64,000 nucleotides of DNA. Source: Cytobacillus kochii. Lineage in GTDB: Bacteria; Bacillota; Bacilli; Bacillales; Cytobacillaceae. Location: NCBI RefSeq assembly GCF_020171845.1, contig NZ_JAIVAM010000005.1, positions 124,001 to 188,000 of the forward strand, given 5' to 3'. This document shows, in pieces, positions 41,391 through 52,045 of this stretch (position 1 is its first letter; each line of letters opens with the position of its first letter). A model generated the notes under the pieces. It was not told the DNA's origin. It saw nothing but the letters and a program-made list of their open reading frames with translations, and did not search any database. A program made the position numbers and the translations under genes.

Positions 41391-42608
41391 TTGACAATCC
41401 TTCTTTCTGTTGCGGTCATCTTGCTGATTGCTATCGTATTTATTTTTCTTCTGTGGGTCGATTATGCCCTTGGTCGTAAAAAACATTTAAAAACAGTCAG
41501 CCGAATGAACCCCTCCCCCGCTTTCGCTAACTTTGTCCTTTTTGCGGACGGACCTTCATTATTTGATGATTATTTTACGGAATTAAAAAAAGCAAAACAC
41601 CATATCCATATTCTCTTTTATATTGTTAAAGACGAAGGAATAGGACAGGAATTTTTAACTATCTTAAAGCAAAAAGCAAATGAAGGTGTAGAGGTACGTC
41701 TGCTATTAGATTGGGCAGGTAGTTTACCGATTATTCTGAATTTTAAACTCAAAAAAGAGTTACGATCTCATGGTATTCAATTAGCCTTTGCCCATACACC
41801 TACGTTTCCCTTTCTATTTTACAACGTACAAGCAAGAAATCATAGGAAAATTTCTGTAATTGATGGAAAAGTAGGATATTTAGGTGGATTTAATGTAGGC
41901 CCTGAGTATATAAACCTTGACCGTAAACTCACACCATGGCGAGACTACCATTTAAAAGTAAGTGGAGAAGGTGCACATACTTTACAAAGTGTTTTCCTAC
42001 AAGATTGGGCAGATGCTAGCAACCAACTAATAAGTAAAACTGAAAAGTATTTTCCAGAAGATATAACAAAAGGCAGTGTACAACATCAGTTTAAAGTGAC
42101 TGATGGCGCATTCTTGAAAGAGGAATATATCACACTGATTGAAAATGCTGAACAATTCATTGAAATTGGTACACCCTATTTTATTCCCGGTGTAGAAGTA
42201 ATGCAGCATCTATTGTCCGCATTAACAAGAGGGGTAAAAGTAACGATTATGATTCCCTATACGAGCGACCACTTTCTTGTCAAAGAAGCTTCCCATCGTT
42301 ACTTACGTCCATTACTGAAGGCAGGGGCAGAAGTGTATGAGTATAAAAAAGGTTTTTATCATGCAAAAGCAATGATCGTCGATGAAGTGGCTGTTGTCGG
42401 AACAGCTAATTTTGATAAAAGAAGCTTCTTTCTTAATGATGAAATAAATTGTTATAGTAAGGAGCCTCATTTTCATAAAGAACTAAGTGAAGTATTTCAT
42501 AAGGATTTAGCCTATGCAGAAAAACTACAATATCAAGATATTTCTGGTTTCAACCTGAAGAGGCAAGGGAAAGAATTATTAGCACGATGTGTAGATCTCT
42601 TTTTATAA
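41391..42608 (+). CDS. clsB: Cardiolipin synthase-type phospholipase D protein (YwjE/ClsB)
   Basis: 405 residues. An N-terminal membrane segment (TILLSVAVILLIAIVFIFLLW) is followed by two HKD motifs: HRKISVIDGKVGYLGGFN and HAKAMIVDEVAVVGTANFD. These are the catalytic HxKxxxxD motifs of the PLD superfamily. It should condense phosphatidylglycerol to cardiolipin at the membrane. The family position matches B. subtilis ywjE, directly upstream of uvsE. The likely start is TTG 41391, 9 bases after GGGAG; an ATG three codons earlier abuts the RBS. uvsE begins 14 bp later. Confidence 0.9.
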   Translation: MTILLSVAVILLIAIVFIFLLWVDYALGRKKHLKTVSRMNPSPAFANFVLFADGPSLFDDYFTELKKAKHHIHILFYIVKDEGIGQEFLTILKQKANEGVEVRLLLDWAGSLPIILNFKLKKELRSHGIQLAFAHTPTFPFLFYNVQARNHRKISVIDGKVGYLGGFNVGPEYINLDRKLTPWRDYHLKVSGEGAHTLQSVFLQDWADASNQLISKTEKYFPEDITKGSVQHQFKVTDGAFLKEEYITLIENAEQFIEIGTPYFIPGVEVMQHLLSALTRGVKVTIMIPYTSDHFLVKEASHRYLRPLLKAGAEVYEYKKGFYHAKAMIVDEVAVVGTANFDKRSFFLNDEINCYSKEPHFHKELSEVFHKDLAYAEKLQYQDISGFNLKRQGKELLARCVDLFL

Positions 42609-42622
42609 GGAGCCGATAACTA

Positions 42623-43582
42623 TTGATTTCAATACGTTTCGGGTATGTATCTCATGCGATTACATTATGGGATGCCTCCCCTGCAAAAACACTTACTTAC
42701 GCCCGCTATCAACAATTAAATGCTCATGAAAGATTAGATAAACTCAAGGAAATTACTGCACTTAATCTTGCTCACACAAGGCGAATGGTTCATTATAATA
42801 TTGCTCATGAAATCCCATTATACCGATTATCAAGTTCGATCGTGCCACTTGCGACACACCCTGATGTGAAATGGGATTTCCAAACTCCATTTAAGGACGA
42901 GTGGCATGCATTAGGTAAATTAATTACAGACCATCAATTACGGGTAAGCTTCCATCCTAATCAATTTACTTTGTTTACTTCTCCAAGACAAGGAGTGACA
43001 GAGAATGCCGTGACTGATATGCAGTACCATTATGACATGCTCCAAGCAATGGGTCTAAGCGATACCGCAATTATTAATATACATATAGGCGGTGCTTACG
43101 GTGATAAGGAAACCTCACTAGAACGTTTCGAGAAAAACCTTAAAACTTTACCCACTCATATCAAGTCGAGAATGACGTTAGAAAACGATGATAAAACCTA
43201 TAATGCCGAGGAAACACTTGCTGTATGTGAAGAAGAAAAGGTGCCAATGATTTTTGATTATCATCACCATATGGCTAATCTCGTGGACATTCCTTTAATA
43301 GAATTATTGCCTCGCGTGTTTCAAACATGGAGCCATATTGGTTTGCGACCAAAAATTCATGTGTCTTCGCCTAAGTCAGATAAAGCCTACCGATCACATG
43401 CTGACTATGTAGATTTCCAATTTGTTAAGCCACTGCTCTCGACTCTCCATGAAATAGGACAAGATGTTGATTTAATGATTGAAGCGAAAGCAAAGAACTT
43501 AGCCTGTTTACAACTTGTTGAAGATGTCGCTAGCATTCGCGGGGTAAAGCGTGTTGGTGGTGGAACGGTTGAATGGAAATAG
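42623..43582 (+). CDS. uvsE: UV damage endonuclease
   Basis: 319 residues, a TIM-barrel [83 protein letters not shown] and DLMIEAKAK carry the metal-binding residues. It nicks DNA 5' to UV photoproducts. The start is TTG with GGAG 10 bases before. It is cotranscribed with the cardiolipin synthase gene as ywjE-ywjD is in B. subtilis. A strong hairpin terminator follows. Confidence 0.94.
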   Translation: MISIRFGYVSHAITLWDASPAKTLTYARYQQLNAHERLDKLKEITALNLAHTRRMVHYNIAHEIPLYRLSSSIVPLATHPDVKWDFQTPFKDEWHALGKLITDHQLRVSFHPNQFTLFTSPRQGVTENAVTDMQYHYDMLQAMGLSDTAIINIHIGGAYGDKETSLERFEKNLKTLPTHIKSRMTLENDDKTYNAEETLAVCEEEKVPMIFDYHHHMANLVDIPLIELLPRVFQTWSHIGLRPKIHVSSPKSDKAYRSHADYVDFQFVKPLLSTLHEIGQDVDLMIEAKAKNLACLQLVEDVASIRGVKRVGGGTVEWK

Positions 43583-43624
43583 CGGATAAGACAATATATA
43601 CTCTGATGCATACCGATAAAAATA

Positions 43625-43674
43625 AAAGAACCTAAAGTAGACTAATGATCTTATTTAACTGCTTTAGGTTCTTT
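43625..43674. terminator. Terminator of uvsE (bidirectional)
   Basis: Perfect 13-bp arms AAAGAACCTAAAG (43625-43637) and CTTTAGGTTCTTT (43662-43674) with a 24-base loop. Between uvsE and array C. Confidence 0.8.
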
Positions 43675-43744
43675 CTATGTGTAATGATAAATGTGCCATG
43701 TAAAAACTTAATAACACCATCCCCTTTCTTCTGTCTTTTACTGC

Positions 43745-44370
43745 GGAGACATAACTTACGCGCAATTCTTCATCTCCTCCCTTTACCTTTTGCGTGCAAA
43801 CACGACTTACGCGCAATTCTTCTCCTTCTCCCTTTGTCTTTTGCGTGCAAACATAACTTACGCGCAATTCTTCATCTCCTCCCTTTACCTTTTGCGTGCA
43901 AACACGACTTACGCGCAATTTTTCTCCTTCTCCCTTTGTCTTTTGCGTGCAAACATAACTTACGCGCAATTCTTCATCTCCTCCCTTTGTCTTTTGCGCG
44001 CAAACAAGACTTACGCGCAATTTTTCTCCTTATCCCTTTGTCTTTTGCGCGCAAACATAACTTACGCGCAATTCTTCATCTCCCCCCTTTACCTTTTGCG
44101 TGCAAACACGACTTACGCGCAATTCCTCTCCTCCTCCCTTTACCTTTTGCGTGCAAACATAACTTACGCGCAATTCTTCTCCTCCTCGCTTTACCTTTTG
44201 CGCGCAAACACGACTTACGCGCAATTCTTCTCCTTCTCCCTTTGTCTTTTGCGTGCAAACATAACTTACGCGCAGTTCTTCATCTCCTCCCTTTACCTTT
44301 TGCGCGCAAACACGACTTACGCGCAATTCTTCTCCTTCTCCCTTTGCTTTTTGCACGCAAACACAACTTA
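43745..44370. repeat. 51-bp tandem hairpin array C (12 units)
   Basis: Twelve exact 51-bp units from 43754 to 44365, with partial copies at both ends. Each has TTACGCGCAA, a T/C tract of about 23 bases, and TTGCGTGCAA or TTGCGCGCAA. The arms pair as TTGCGTGCAA/TTACGCGCAA across a 7-base loop (ACACGAC, ACATAAC). Two unit types alternate without exception: ACATAACTTACG with a CATCTCC tract, and ACACGACTTACG with a CTCCTTC tract, so the real repeat is 102 bp. Open frames exist on both strands (268 and 193 codons plus, 118 and 108 minus). It fills the convergent uvsE/argS gap between both terminators. Confidence 0.97.
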
Positions 44371-44687
44371 GTTACTCTATTGATTCGAGATGAATCTTTC
44401 AATATTTTGAAGATTACTAACTTCAGATTTTATAAAGAGAGGTGGGAATGATAGCGTTATTTAGTCTACCAGCATCTACTTCCTTTTTCGGTTAAGGAAA
44501 TCTACCTGTAGTATCCCCATCCTAATATAAAATAAGGTCATATTTGGTCATGATAGATAATCCTCTACAGTGCAATTCGCTTCGCACCTCTTGATATTTA
44601 TGAAACTTTTTAATTCTCCTATTACTACTCTGCAAGCAACCAACAAAGCCTGAATATATTGTGTGAATCTATTTTTATTTCAAGAAA
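44371..44687. other. Spacer between array C and the argS terminator
   Basis: No gene. AT-rich sequence with a short GTGC-type hairpin near 44570 (CAGTGCAATTCGCTTCGCAC) and no promoter I trust. Confidence 0.3.
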
Positions 44688-44717
44688 AAAAGCGCCCACT
44701 ACATGAGTGGGACGCTT
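44683..44717 (-). terminator. Terminator of argS
   Basis: AAGCGCCCACT/AGTGGGACGCTT arms with a short ACATG loop, then TTTTTTTC on the minus strand, 13 bp past the argS stop. Confidence 0.88.
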
Positions 44718-44729
44718 GCTGTACGGCAC

Positions 44730-46400
44730 TTACATTTTTTCAGGAGCTGATACACCGATCAATGCTAATGCATTTTTCAATGTTGTTTGTACCGCTTTAA
44801 TTAGCGCTAGTCTTGCTTTTGACTTTTCAGGCTGTTCGCTATCTAAAACTTTTTCAGCATTATAGAAGCTATGGAAAGTAGATGCTAAGTCAAAGATATA
44901 ATTGGTAATTCGATGAGGCATGCGCTTCTCAGCTGCTTCAGCTACCGCTTGTGGAAATTCGCCAATTTTCTTCAATACATCTAGTTCTTTTTCTGCTCCG
45001 ATAAAAGATAAGTCAGCTTGGGCGTCAAGAACTAACCCTTGTTCTTCACCTTGTCTTAAGATGCTTGAAATACGCGCATGTGCGTATTGTGCATAATATA
45101 CTGGGTTCTCGTTAGACTGTGATACAGCTAAATCTAAATCAAAATCTAAATGAGTGTCTGCACTTCTCATCGCGAAGAAATAACGAGTCGCATCTAAACC
45201 GACTTCCTCTACAAGATCACGCATGGTTACTGCTTTACCTGTACGTTTACTCATTTTCATTTTCTCGCCATTTTTATATAAATGAACGAGCTGAATAATT
45301 TCAACTTCAAGGGCATCTTTACTATAGCCAAGTGCTTGAATGGCAGCTTTCATACGCGGGATATAACCATGATGGTCTGCACCCCAAACGTTAATAATTT
45401 TTTCAAAGCCACGCTCTAATTTATCTTTATGATAAGCAATATCTGGTGTTAAATACGTATAGGAGCCGTCATTTTTAATCAAAACACGATCTTTGTCATC
45501 ACCGAAAGTAGTAGAGCGGAACCATGTCGCACCATCTTCTTCGTATATATGACCATTCTCTTTTAATGCTTCCAATGCACGGTCGATTTTTCCATTATGA
45601 TAAAGTGAAGTCTCTGAATACCATACATCATAAGGAACACGGAAATCTTCCAAGTCATTTTTTAATTTTTCCATTTCATATTTCAGACCATACTCACGGA
45701 AAGTGTCAAAACGCTTTTGGGCATCGTAATCGACATACTCATTACCATGTTCTTTAGCAAGTGTTTTACCGATATTAATAATATCTTCCCCATGATAACC
45801 GTCTTGCGGCATCTCTTTTTCCATACCTAACGCTTGGAAATAACGGGCTTCTACAGAATAAGCGAGATTATTAATTTGATTGCCGGCATCGTTAATATAG
45901 TATTCACGCGTAACATCATAGCCTGCCTTCGCTAGAATGTTGGATAATGAATCACCAACAGCTGCCCCGCGCGCATGCCCTAGGTGTAAATCACCTGTTG
46001 GATTAGCAGATACGAACTCTACTTGAACTTTTGTGCCATTACCTACATTTGTTTGACCGTAGGCTTCATCTGCTTCTAACACGGTAGGAATTAAGTTCGT
46101 TAAATAACGATTATCCATGTAAAAATTCAGAAATCCTGGCCCAGCGATTTCCATCTTTTCAATCGAAGCTTTTGATTGATCAAAGTGAGTAATGATATCT
46201 TCAGCAATCATTTTTGGCGCTTTTTTTGCCACTCTTGCAAGTTGCATTGCCATATTTGTAGAATAATCACCATGCGTTTTGTCTTTTGGTATTTCTAGAA
46301 TAACATCAGGAATTTGTCCCTCTTCAGCTAAGCCAGCTTTTATGACCGCTTGTTTAATTTCCTGTTTCAAATTGTGTTGCACCTGTTCAACGATATTCAC
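44730..46400 (-). CDS. argS: Arginyl-tRNA synthetase
   Basis: 556 residues, class Ia. An N-terminal tRNA D-loop-binding domain precedes the HIGH-equivalent [23 protein letters not shown] appears as [16 protein letters not shown]; the C-terminal anticodon-binding helical domain ends with FYNAEKVL. The start is GTG 46400, directly abutting the ywiB stop (AACTGAGTG) with GGAGG inside ywiB, so the two are translationally coupled, as in B. subtilis. Confidence 0.97.
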   Translation of the reverse strand: MNIVEQVQHNLKQEIKQAVIKAGLAEEGQIPDVILEIPKDKTHGDYSTNMAMQLARVAKKAPKMIAEDIITHFDQSKASIEKMEIAGPGFLNFYMDNRYLTNLIPTVLEADEAYGQTNVGNGTKVQVEFVSANPTGDLHLGHARGAAVGDSLSNILAKAGYDVTREYYINDAGNQINNLAYSVEARYFQALGMEKEMPQDGYHGEDIINIGKTLAKEHGNEYVDYDAQKRFDTFREYGLKYEMEKLKNDLEDFRVPYDVWYSETSLYHNGKIDRALEALKENGHIYEEDGATWFRSTTFGDDKDRVLIKNDGSYTYLTPDIAYHKDKLERGFEKIINVWGADHHGYIPRMKAAIQALGYSKDALEVEIIQLVHLYKNGEKMKMSKRTGKAVTMRDLVEEVGLDATRYFFAMRSADTHLDFDLDLAVSQSNENPVYYAQYAHARISSILRQGEEQGLVLDAQADLSFIGAEKELDVLKKIGEFPQAVAEAAEKRMPHRITNYIFDLASTFHSFYNAEKVLDSEQPEKSKARLALIKAVQTTLKNALALIGVSAPEKM

Positions 46401-46850
46401 TCAGTTTTCCTCCTCAAATGCGATGGTTAGATGATAGGTTCCTGCTTTAGCTCCTTGCATGTTTAAATCATACATCAAATCAATAGAGCCAGTGCTTGTC
46501 TCTTCTTTAAACTCATGCACCATTCTCTTCGTTAAAGTTTTTAAATTAAATACACCATATGGGGTCGTATAATTGCCTCTTAAAGACTGATGCATTTTAA
46601 ATGGCAAGCGCATTTTTATCGAACCACTTCGTAAGATTAAACCGTCATCCTCAGTCATTTTTACAATGGTTTTCACCATGCCTACATCCATCTCTTCTTC
46701 ATATTGAAGATATCTAGCATTTCCTTTTTTATAGTATCGACCAACCGCCGTTAATTCAAAAGTATCCTTACTATTCCCATCATGGATGGTCGTTTTCACA
46801 TTTATTTTTACAGGAATTTGATCATCTAAAACTTTCGACAATCCCTCCAC
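46401..46850 (-). CDS. ywiB: DUF1934 beta-barrel protein (YwiB)
   Basis: 149 residues. The pattern IPVKINVKTTIHDGNSKDTFEL and GRYYKKGNARYLQYEE, with later MVKTIVKMTEDDGLILRSGSIKMRL, fits the YwiB/DUF1934 calycin-like family, whose function is unknown. It always sits before argS in Bacillus. The start is uncertain: GTG 46850 follows AAAGGAT closely; TTG at 46841 is another candidate. The homologue in B. subtilis begins near the IPVKINVK segment, so the true protein may be slightly shorter. Confidence 0.85.
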   Translation of the reverse strand: MEGLSKVLDDQIPVKINVKTTIHDGNSKDTFELTAVGRYYKKGNARYLQYEEEMDVGMVKTIVKMTEDDGLILRSGSIKMRLPFKMHQSLRGNYTTPYGVFNLKTLTKRMVHEFKEETSTGSIDLMYDLNMQGAKAGTYHLTIAFEEEN

Positions 46851-47072
46851 ATCCTTTTATACCGTTTCAAACGAAATTTCTATAACCTTATTAGTATAAA
46901 ACAAATTAATGTTATCTTCCAGTCATGAATAATTATACAATAACAACTTTGACCACTAGTATACCACGGGCGTCCACAGGACTTTTCTGATGAAAAGCGT
47001 ATGATGAAGCTTTTCACGTAGTTTTTTATTTTTGAACTAAACACAAGATATCACACAAAACCAAATAAAAAA

Positions 47073-47104
47073 CGAACAAATTCTCCAATAATAGAATTTG
47101 TTCG
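47073..47104 (-). terminator. Terminator of speB
   Basis: CGAACAAATTC (47073-47083) and GAATTTGTTCG (47094-47104), perfect 11-bp arms with a 10-base loop, then TTTTTTATTTGG on the minus strand, 11 bp after speB. Confidence 0.9.
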
Positions 47105-47114
47105 CATCATCAAT

Positions 47115-47987
47115 TTATTTCACCCAACCTAAAATCATTTCACGAATAAGCTTACTAGCTGTATTGGCAGTTTGTTCTGATGGGTCATAAATGGGTGCCA
47201 CTTCAACTAGGTCACAGCCAACTACATTCACATTGGCACGAGCAATTTCATGAATAGAGGCTAAAAGCTCCTTAGAAGTAATGCCTCCAGCATCCACAGT
47301 ACCTGTACCCGGCGCATGTGCAGGATCAAGGACATCGATGTCAATTGTCACATAGACAGGACGACCAGCTAATTGTGGCAAAACTTCCTTCAAAGGTGCT
47401 AACACTTCAAATTTAGAAATATGCATCCCTACTTCTTTAGCCCATTGAAACTCTTCTTTCATACCAGAACGAATCCCAAATGAATAGACGTTTGTTGGAC
47501 CAATGAGATTAGCCGCCTTCTTGATTGGTGTGCTATGAGAAAGTGGTTCGCCTTCGTAATCGTCTCGTAAATCTGTATGTGCATCCATATGGATAATCGC
47601 TAAGTCAGGGTATTTCTTATACATCGCCTTTATGACTGGCCAGCTAACTAAATGCTCCCCACCCATACCAATAGGGAATTTATTATCTGCAAGTAGTCCG
47701 TCAATGTATTCCTCTATCATATCGATACTTTTTTGCGGGTTTCCAAATGGTAATGGAATATCTCCTGCATCGAAAAATTTCACTTCTTCTAGTTCCCGAT
47801 CTAAATAAGGGCTATACTCTTCAAGGCCGATGGACACTTCTCTTATTCTTGTTGGGCCGAATCTTGAACCAGGACGATAGCTGACTGTCCAGTCCATTGG
47901 CATCCCATAAATAACAGCACTGCTGTCTTCATAATGCGGATGACTTTTAATAAACACATTTCCTGAATAAGCTTCATCAAAACGCAT
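47115..47987 (-). CDS. speB: Agmatinase
   Basis: 290 residues. The ureohydrolase manganese ligands are in GMGGEHLVSWPV, IIHMDAHTDLRDDYEG and YVTIDIDVLDPAHAPGTGT. It hydrolyses agmatine to putrescine plus urea. GGAGG lies 8 bases before the ATG and overlaps the end of speE, 12 bp upstream; the pair forms the spermidine-synthesis operon as in B. subtilis. Confidence 0.95.
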   Translation of the reverse strand: MRFDEAYSGNVFIKSHPHYEDSSAVIYGMPMDWTVSYRPGSRFGPTRIREVSIGLEEYSPYLDRELEEVKFFDAGDIPLPFGNPQKSIDMIEEYIDGLLADNKFPIGMGGEHLVSWPVIKAMYKKYPDLAIIHMDAHTDLRDDYEGEPLSHSTPIKKAANLIGPTNVYSFGIRSGMKEEFQWAKEVGMHISKFEVLAPLKEVLPQLAGRPVYVTIDIDVLDPAHAPGTGTVDAGGITSKELLASIHEIARANVNVVGCDLVEVAPIYDPSEQTANTASKLIREMILGWVK

Positions 47988-47999
47988 AGAGAGTCCTCC

Positions 48000-48827
48000 T
48001 TATTCCACTAAATCTTGAACAAATTTTGGTAGTACAAATGCAGCCTGATGTAGTTCTTTTGTATAATATTTCGTCTCAATTTCGTGGAAACGCTCTTCTT
48101 CCACTTTTAGTGGATCGTGCTTTTTCGAACCGATAGTGAATGCCCATAATCCACTAGGATAAGTAGGGATATTCGCCACATACAGACGTGTAATTGGGAA
48201 AATTTCTTTTACATCCTTTTGAACATTGCGGATTAAGTCTGCTTTAAACCACGGATTATCTGACTGCGCTACGAATAAACCATCTTCCTTCAATGCTTTA
48301 GCAATACCTGCATAAAAACCTTTAGTAAATAAGTTAACTGCCGGACCCACTGGTTCTGTTGAATCGACCATAATAACGTCATATTCGTTTTCACTTTCAG
48401 CAATATGCATGAAGCCATCGCCCACTTTTACTTCTACACGCGGGTCTTCAAGCTTTCCTGCAATTTCTGGCAAGTACTTTTTCGAGAATTCAATAACCTT
48501 CCCATCAATATCTACAAGTGTCGCTTTTTTCACGCTAGGGTGCTTTAACACTTCACGAATAACGCCTCCGTCTCCACCACCGACAACGAGGATATTCTCA
48601 GGGTTTGGGTGAGTAAATAAAGGCACATGAGCGACCATTTCATGATAAACAAACTCATCCTTCACAGAAGTCATGACCATATCATCAAGAAGAAGCATAT
48701 TGCCCCACTCTTCTGTTTCTACCATGTCTAGCTTTTGAAAATCTGTCTGTTCCGTATGTAAAGTTCGATTCACCTTCATCGTGATACCGAAGTTCTCTGT
48801 TTGTTTTTCAGTAAACCAAATGCTCAT
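48000..48827 (-). CDS. speE: Spermidine synthase
   Basis: 275 residues. Decarboxylated-SAM-dependent aminopropyltransferase: [41 protein letters not shown] (nucleotide motif), [12 protein letters not shown] and the catalytic Asp in [13 protein letters not shown]. It adds an aminopropyl group to putrescine. GGATTG sits 8 bases before the ATG. It is the first gene of speE-speB and divergent from pbpG. Confidence 0.95.
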   Translation of the reverse strand: MSIWFTEKQTENFGITMKVNRTLHTEQTDFQKLDMVETEEWGNMLLLDDMVMTSVKDEFVYHEMVAHVPLFTHPNPENILVVGGGDGGVIREVLKHPSVKKATLVDIDGKVIEFSKKYLPEIAGKLEDPRVEVKVGDGFMHIAESENEYDVIMVDSTEPVGPAVNLFTKGFYAGIAKALKEDGLFVAQSDNPWFKADLIRNVQKDVKEIFPITRLYVANIPTYPSGLWAFTIGSKKHDPLKVEEERFHEIETKYYTKELHQAAFVLPKFVQDLVE

Positions 48828-49246
48828 TATTCTTCAATCCTTTCTATTAAAAAAGTGCCTCATTTAACCTTATCGTTCCCGAAAAGCAAAATGACAAACA
48901 TGAGAAAAGTATAGAGGATTCTAGCAAAATTGCAAGTGAAAATTTTGTTAAAAAGAAGATACCCTTTAAAAAGAAGAGTGGGCTAATAGAATCTTCGCAC
49001 TCAGTCATTATGAAATCGGACCCGTCTTTGACTTTTTGGCTATATGATTGAACCGATTTAGATGTTTGCTGACCTGACTTTCTCTTTTATGTTCATGGCT
49101 TTGACTTTACTATTCATGTTTGACCCATTCCAGGGGTTTCATGCAGACTTTAGAGATTCGTGTAATCACAAATATGCATGTTTAAAATACCCTATAGTTT
49201 TCAATACTATATGTAAACGAAGCACATTAAAATGGGGGTGGTATAT
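48828..49246. other. Divergent intergenic region speE/pbpG
   Basis: No gene supported; a 65-codon plus-strand frame at 49062 lacks an RBS. It holds the candidate forespore promoter of pbpG at 49180-49209. Confidence 0.45.
49180..49209 (+). promoter_or_regulatory. Candidate forespore (SigF/SigG) promoter of pbpG
   Basis: GTTTA (49180-49184), 17-base spacer, CAATACTA (49202-49209). The element before rsfA (GTATA-N17-CAATCCTA) has the same spacing and words. The -35 fits SigF (GYWTA); the -10 region resembles the SigG -10 (CATNNTA) with one extra base. pbpG is SigF-dependent in B. subtilis. Confidence 0.5.
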
Positions 49247-51325
49247 GTGGAAATCATGACAAATCAGCGCTTTAGAAATGCAGGTAAATATTTGCGAGCA
49301 CTCGTCATTTGTAGCTTAATAGGTTCAGCGTTAGTGGTCTGCCTGCTCATCGGTATTTTCATTTATGCCAAAATTTTAGGTCCACCACCACTTGCCGTAC
49401 CACAATCCACTTTATATATGGCAAGTGACGAATCTATTATTGGTGAAAGTCACACAGGGGAGAAAAGGTATTGGGCAGATATTACTGATATTTCCCCAGA
49501 TTTAATTCATGCGACGATCGCGATTGAGGACCAGAGTTTCTATGAACATCATGGCTTTGATTATAAAAGAATTGCTGGCGCCTTGCTGGCAGACCTAAAA
49601 GCAATGGCAAAGGTACAAGGTGCGAGTACAATTAGTCAGCAATACGCTAAAAACCTTTTTCTCGATCAAGATAAAACGTGGACAAGGAAAATAAAAGAAG
49701 CGTTTTATACCCTAAGAATAGAAATGAGTTACACAAAAGAGCAAATACTAGAAGGCTATTTAAATACAATCTATTACGGTAACAGGGCTTACGGTGCACA
49801 AGCAGCTAGTCAGTTTTATTTTGGAAAAGATGCAGCTGATTTAACTTTAGCCGAATCCGCTATGCTCGCAGGTATTCCGAAAGGACCAAGTGCCTATTCA
49901 CCTCTTGCCTCATTCGAGAAAGCGAAACAAAGACAAAAGTTAATCTTAACTTCTATGGTAGGGAATCAATATATTACGAAAAAGGAAATGGTAAATGCTT
50001 TTAATGAAGAGCTTACTTTCGTTGGTGAGCATCAATATTACGTGAACACTGTTGCCCCCTACTTTCAGGATGCAGTCAAAGCTGTACTAAAATCTCAATT
50101 AGACCTTGATGAAAGAATGGTTGAACTTGGTGGATTACGAGTTTACACAACACTAGATCGCCAAAAACAAGAGATAGCAGAGAAAACAATTGAAGAAGTG
50201 ATGACAGAAGATACTTCAATGCAAGTCGGGCTCGTATCAATGAATCCTAAAAATGGACATGTAGAAGCCATGGTTGGAGGTACAGATTATGAAGAGAGCT
50301 CATTTAATAGAGCTTTACAAGCGATTAGACAGCCTGGATCTACGATGAAGCCCCTTTTATATTACGCGGCCATTAAACAAGGATTTACACCAGTATCAAC
50401 AGTAATGAGCAAACCTACTACTTTTCGGTTTGACGATGGACAATCAACATATGCACCTCATAATTATAATAATAAGTATGCAGATGGAGATATAACGATG
50501 GCGCAGGCACTAGCGCTCTCGGATAATATATATGCCGTGAAAACCCACCTTTTTTTAGGTGAAGAAACGCTCGTTAAGACCGCTAAAGATTTTGGTATTC
50601 AGTCTAAGATGGCCAAAGTCCCTTCACTCGCCCTGGGTACATCCGGATTAAGAGTAACAGAGCTTGCCAATGCATACAGCATGTTGGCTAATGGTGGGAA
50701 GCGTACTGACCCTGTTTTTATAACAAGAGTTGAGGATTATAAAGGCGATGTCCTTTACGAGGCTAAGGGATCAAATGAGCAAGTATTAGATAAGGATACA
50801 GCCTTTGTCGTGACAGAGATGATGACGGGCATTTTTGATCAGACATTAAATGGTTATGCTAGTGTGACTGGATCTACTATTAGCGATCAACTCACAAGAC
50901 CATACGCAGCAAAATCTGGTTCGACGGAGACTGATAGCTGGATGGCTGGATTCTCTCCCCAGCTCGTTACTGCTGTATGGACAGGTTACGATGATAATCA
51001 AACGATCGACCTTGTGAAGGAAAAGGCGTTTGCAAAGGAAATTTGGGGGAATTATATGGAAGATGCCCACCAGGGACTTCCAATTCGCCAGTTCACACCA
51101 ACAAAGAATACAGTAGGCGTTTATGTTGAACCTTCCACTGGCAAACTAGCAACAGAAAATTGCCCTGCCAAACGTCTTACCTACTTTATTAAGGGAACCG
51201 AACCAACTGAATACTGTTCGCTTCACCTGCCTGAATACCATGCAGAGGAAAAACAAATAGAGAAAGAGCCAGCCCCTAAGGAGAAAAAGCCTTGGTACAA
51301 GAAGATATTACCATGGACTTCATAA
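49247..51325 (+). CDS. pbpG: Class A penicillin-binding protein, PbpG type
   Basis: 692 residues. Short cytoplasmic N-terminus and membrane anchor (about 18-42), a glycosyltransferase domain (IAIEDQSFYEHHGFDYKRI, GASTISQQYAKNLFL, GYLNTIYYGN) and a transpeptidase domain with the SxxK motif in RQPGSTMKPLLYY, SxN in ALSDNIYAVK and KSGST in AAKSGSTETDSW. The C-terminus is Lys/Pro-rich. It makes spore-cortex-related peptidoglycan in the forespore. The start is GTG 49247, 5 bases after GGGGGTGG; the ATG three codons later is too far from the RBS. Divergent from speE, as in B. subtilis. Confidence 0.92.
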   Translation: MEIMTNQRFRNAGKYLRALVICSLIGSALVVCLLIGIFIYAKILGPPPLAVPQSTLYMASDESIIGESHTGEKRYWADITDISPDLIHATIAIEDQSFYEHHGFDYKRIAGALLADLKAMAKVQGASTISQQYAKNLFLDQDKTWTRKIKEAFYTLRIEMSYTKEQILEGYLNTIYYGNRAYGAQAASQFYFGKDAADLTLAESAMLAGIPKGPSAYSPLASFEKAKQRQKLILTSMVGNQYITKKEMVNAFNEELTFVGEHQYYVNTVAPYFQDAVKAVLKSQLDLDERMVELGGLRVYTTLDRQKQEIAEKTIEEVMTEDTSMQVGLVSMNPKNGHVEAMVGGTDYEESSFNRALQAIRQPGSTMKPLLYYAAIKQGFTPVSTVMSKPTTFRFDDGQSTYAPHNYNNKYADGDITMAQALALSDNIYAVKTHLFLGEETLVKTAKDFGIQSKMAKVPSLALGTSGLRVTELANAYSMLANGGKRTDPVFITRVEDYKGDVLYEAKGSNEQVLDKDTAFVVTEMMTGIFDQTLNGYASVTGSTISDQLTRPYAAKSGSTETDSWMAGFSPQLVTAVWTGYDDNQTIDLVKEKAFAKEIWGNYMEDAHQGLPIRQFTPTKNTVGVYVEPSTGKLATENCPAKRLTYFIKGTEPTEYCSLHLPEYHAEEKQIEKEPAPKEKKPWYKKILPWTS

Positions 51326-51360
51326 TTCGCACACAAACATGACAATAGTAGAAATAATGA

Positions 51361-51390
51361 AAAACCTCGACAGTAGCTGCCGAGGTTTTT
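51361..51390 (+). terminator. Terminator of pbpG (bidirectional)
   Basis: AAAACCTCG/CGAGGTTTT arms with an 11-base loop, followed by T on the plus strand, 35 bp after the stop. Confidence 0.85.
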
Positions 51391-51520
51391 CGTGTCCTAG
51401 TTCTATACAGTGCTTCGCACTAATATTAAGTTTACTTTTTTTATCCACTTGAAGCAATACTTTGTAAATTCCTTCAATAAACTGTCACAAATACGCCACA
51501 ATTATGGCTGAATTTGTCTC

Positions 51521-52027
51521 TTATGCTTGCAAATCTGTTTTTAGTTGTTCTGATGATCTCTCCCACATACCTGCATCATAATCTTGTAGGAATTTTGCTA
51601 ATACTTCTTTAGATGAAACATCCATATGATCCACGATTACTTGACCTTTAATTGATTTATCCATTCGATTCACATGTTCAGGAAGTGACTTATACCCTCT
51701 TCTAATTGATCGATCAACTGTAAACTCACAAGCTGTTACACCCGCATAATACGTACCTTCTTCCCCACGTTCTACCGTTACCCAGATTAACCAGTACGGC
51801 TTTCCATTAGGGACTTCTTCTTTTGTCTTTAAAAACTTAATGCCTTTTTCCTGTGGGCTGCGGGCATGCATTGCCCCAACCTCGATTGAAGCCTCTTTTT
51901 CATTGACATCTATAATAACCGGCGAAACATTATCTAAACTAAAAGCACCGGCCCCGAATCCACCATGCCCCTCGGTTGGGTCACTTTTAATAATATTAAA
52001 CTCCATTTTTTTCTTATTCTCTGCCAT
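51521..52027 (-). CDS. ywhD: YwhD-family protein
   Basis: 168 residues. It shows the family blocks FNIIKSDPTEGHGGFGAGAFSLDNVSPVIID, VGAMHARSPQEKGIKFL, YWLIWVTVERGEEGTYYAGVTAC and GYKSLPEHVNRMDKSIKG. Function unknown. ATG 52027 has GGAGGAG 8 bases upstream, and that RBS overlaps the end of ywhC, so the two are coupled. Confidence 0.88.
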   Translation of the reverse strand: MAENKKKMEFNIIKSDPTEGHGGFGAGAFSLDNVSPVIIDVNEKEASIEVGAMHARSPQEKGIKFLKTKEEVPNGKPYWLIWVTVERGEEGTYYAGVTACEFTVDRSIRRGYKSLPEHVNRMDKSIKGQVIVDHMDVSSKEVLAKFLQDYDAGMWERSSEQLKTDLQA

Positions 52028-52045
52028 TTGAAACTCCTCCTTCAT

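Noticed and set aside
43645-44451. Frame of 268 codons with CKHNLRAILHLLPL repeats
   Set aside because: Translation of array C, which is also open in another plus frame and on the minus strand. It starts inside the uvsE terminator.
49062-49259. 65-codon plus-strand frame before pbpG
   Set aside because: No RBS, and it overlaps the pbpG promoter and start region.
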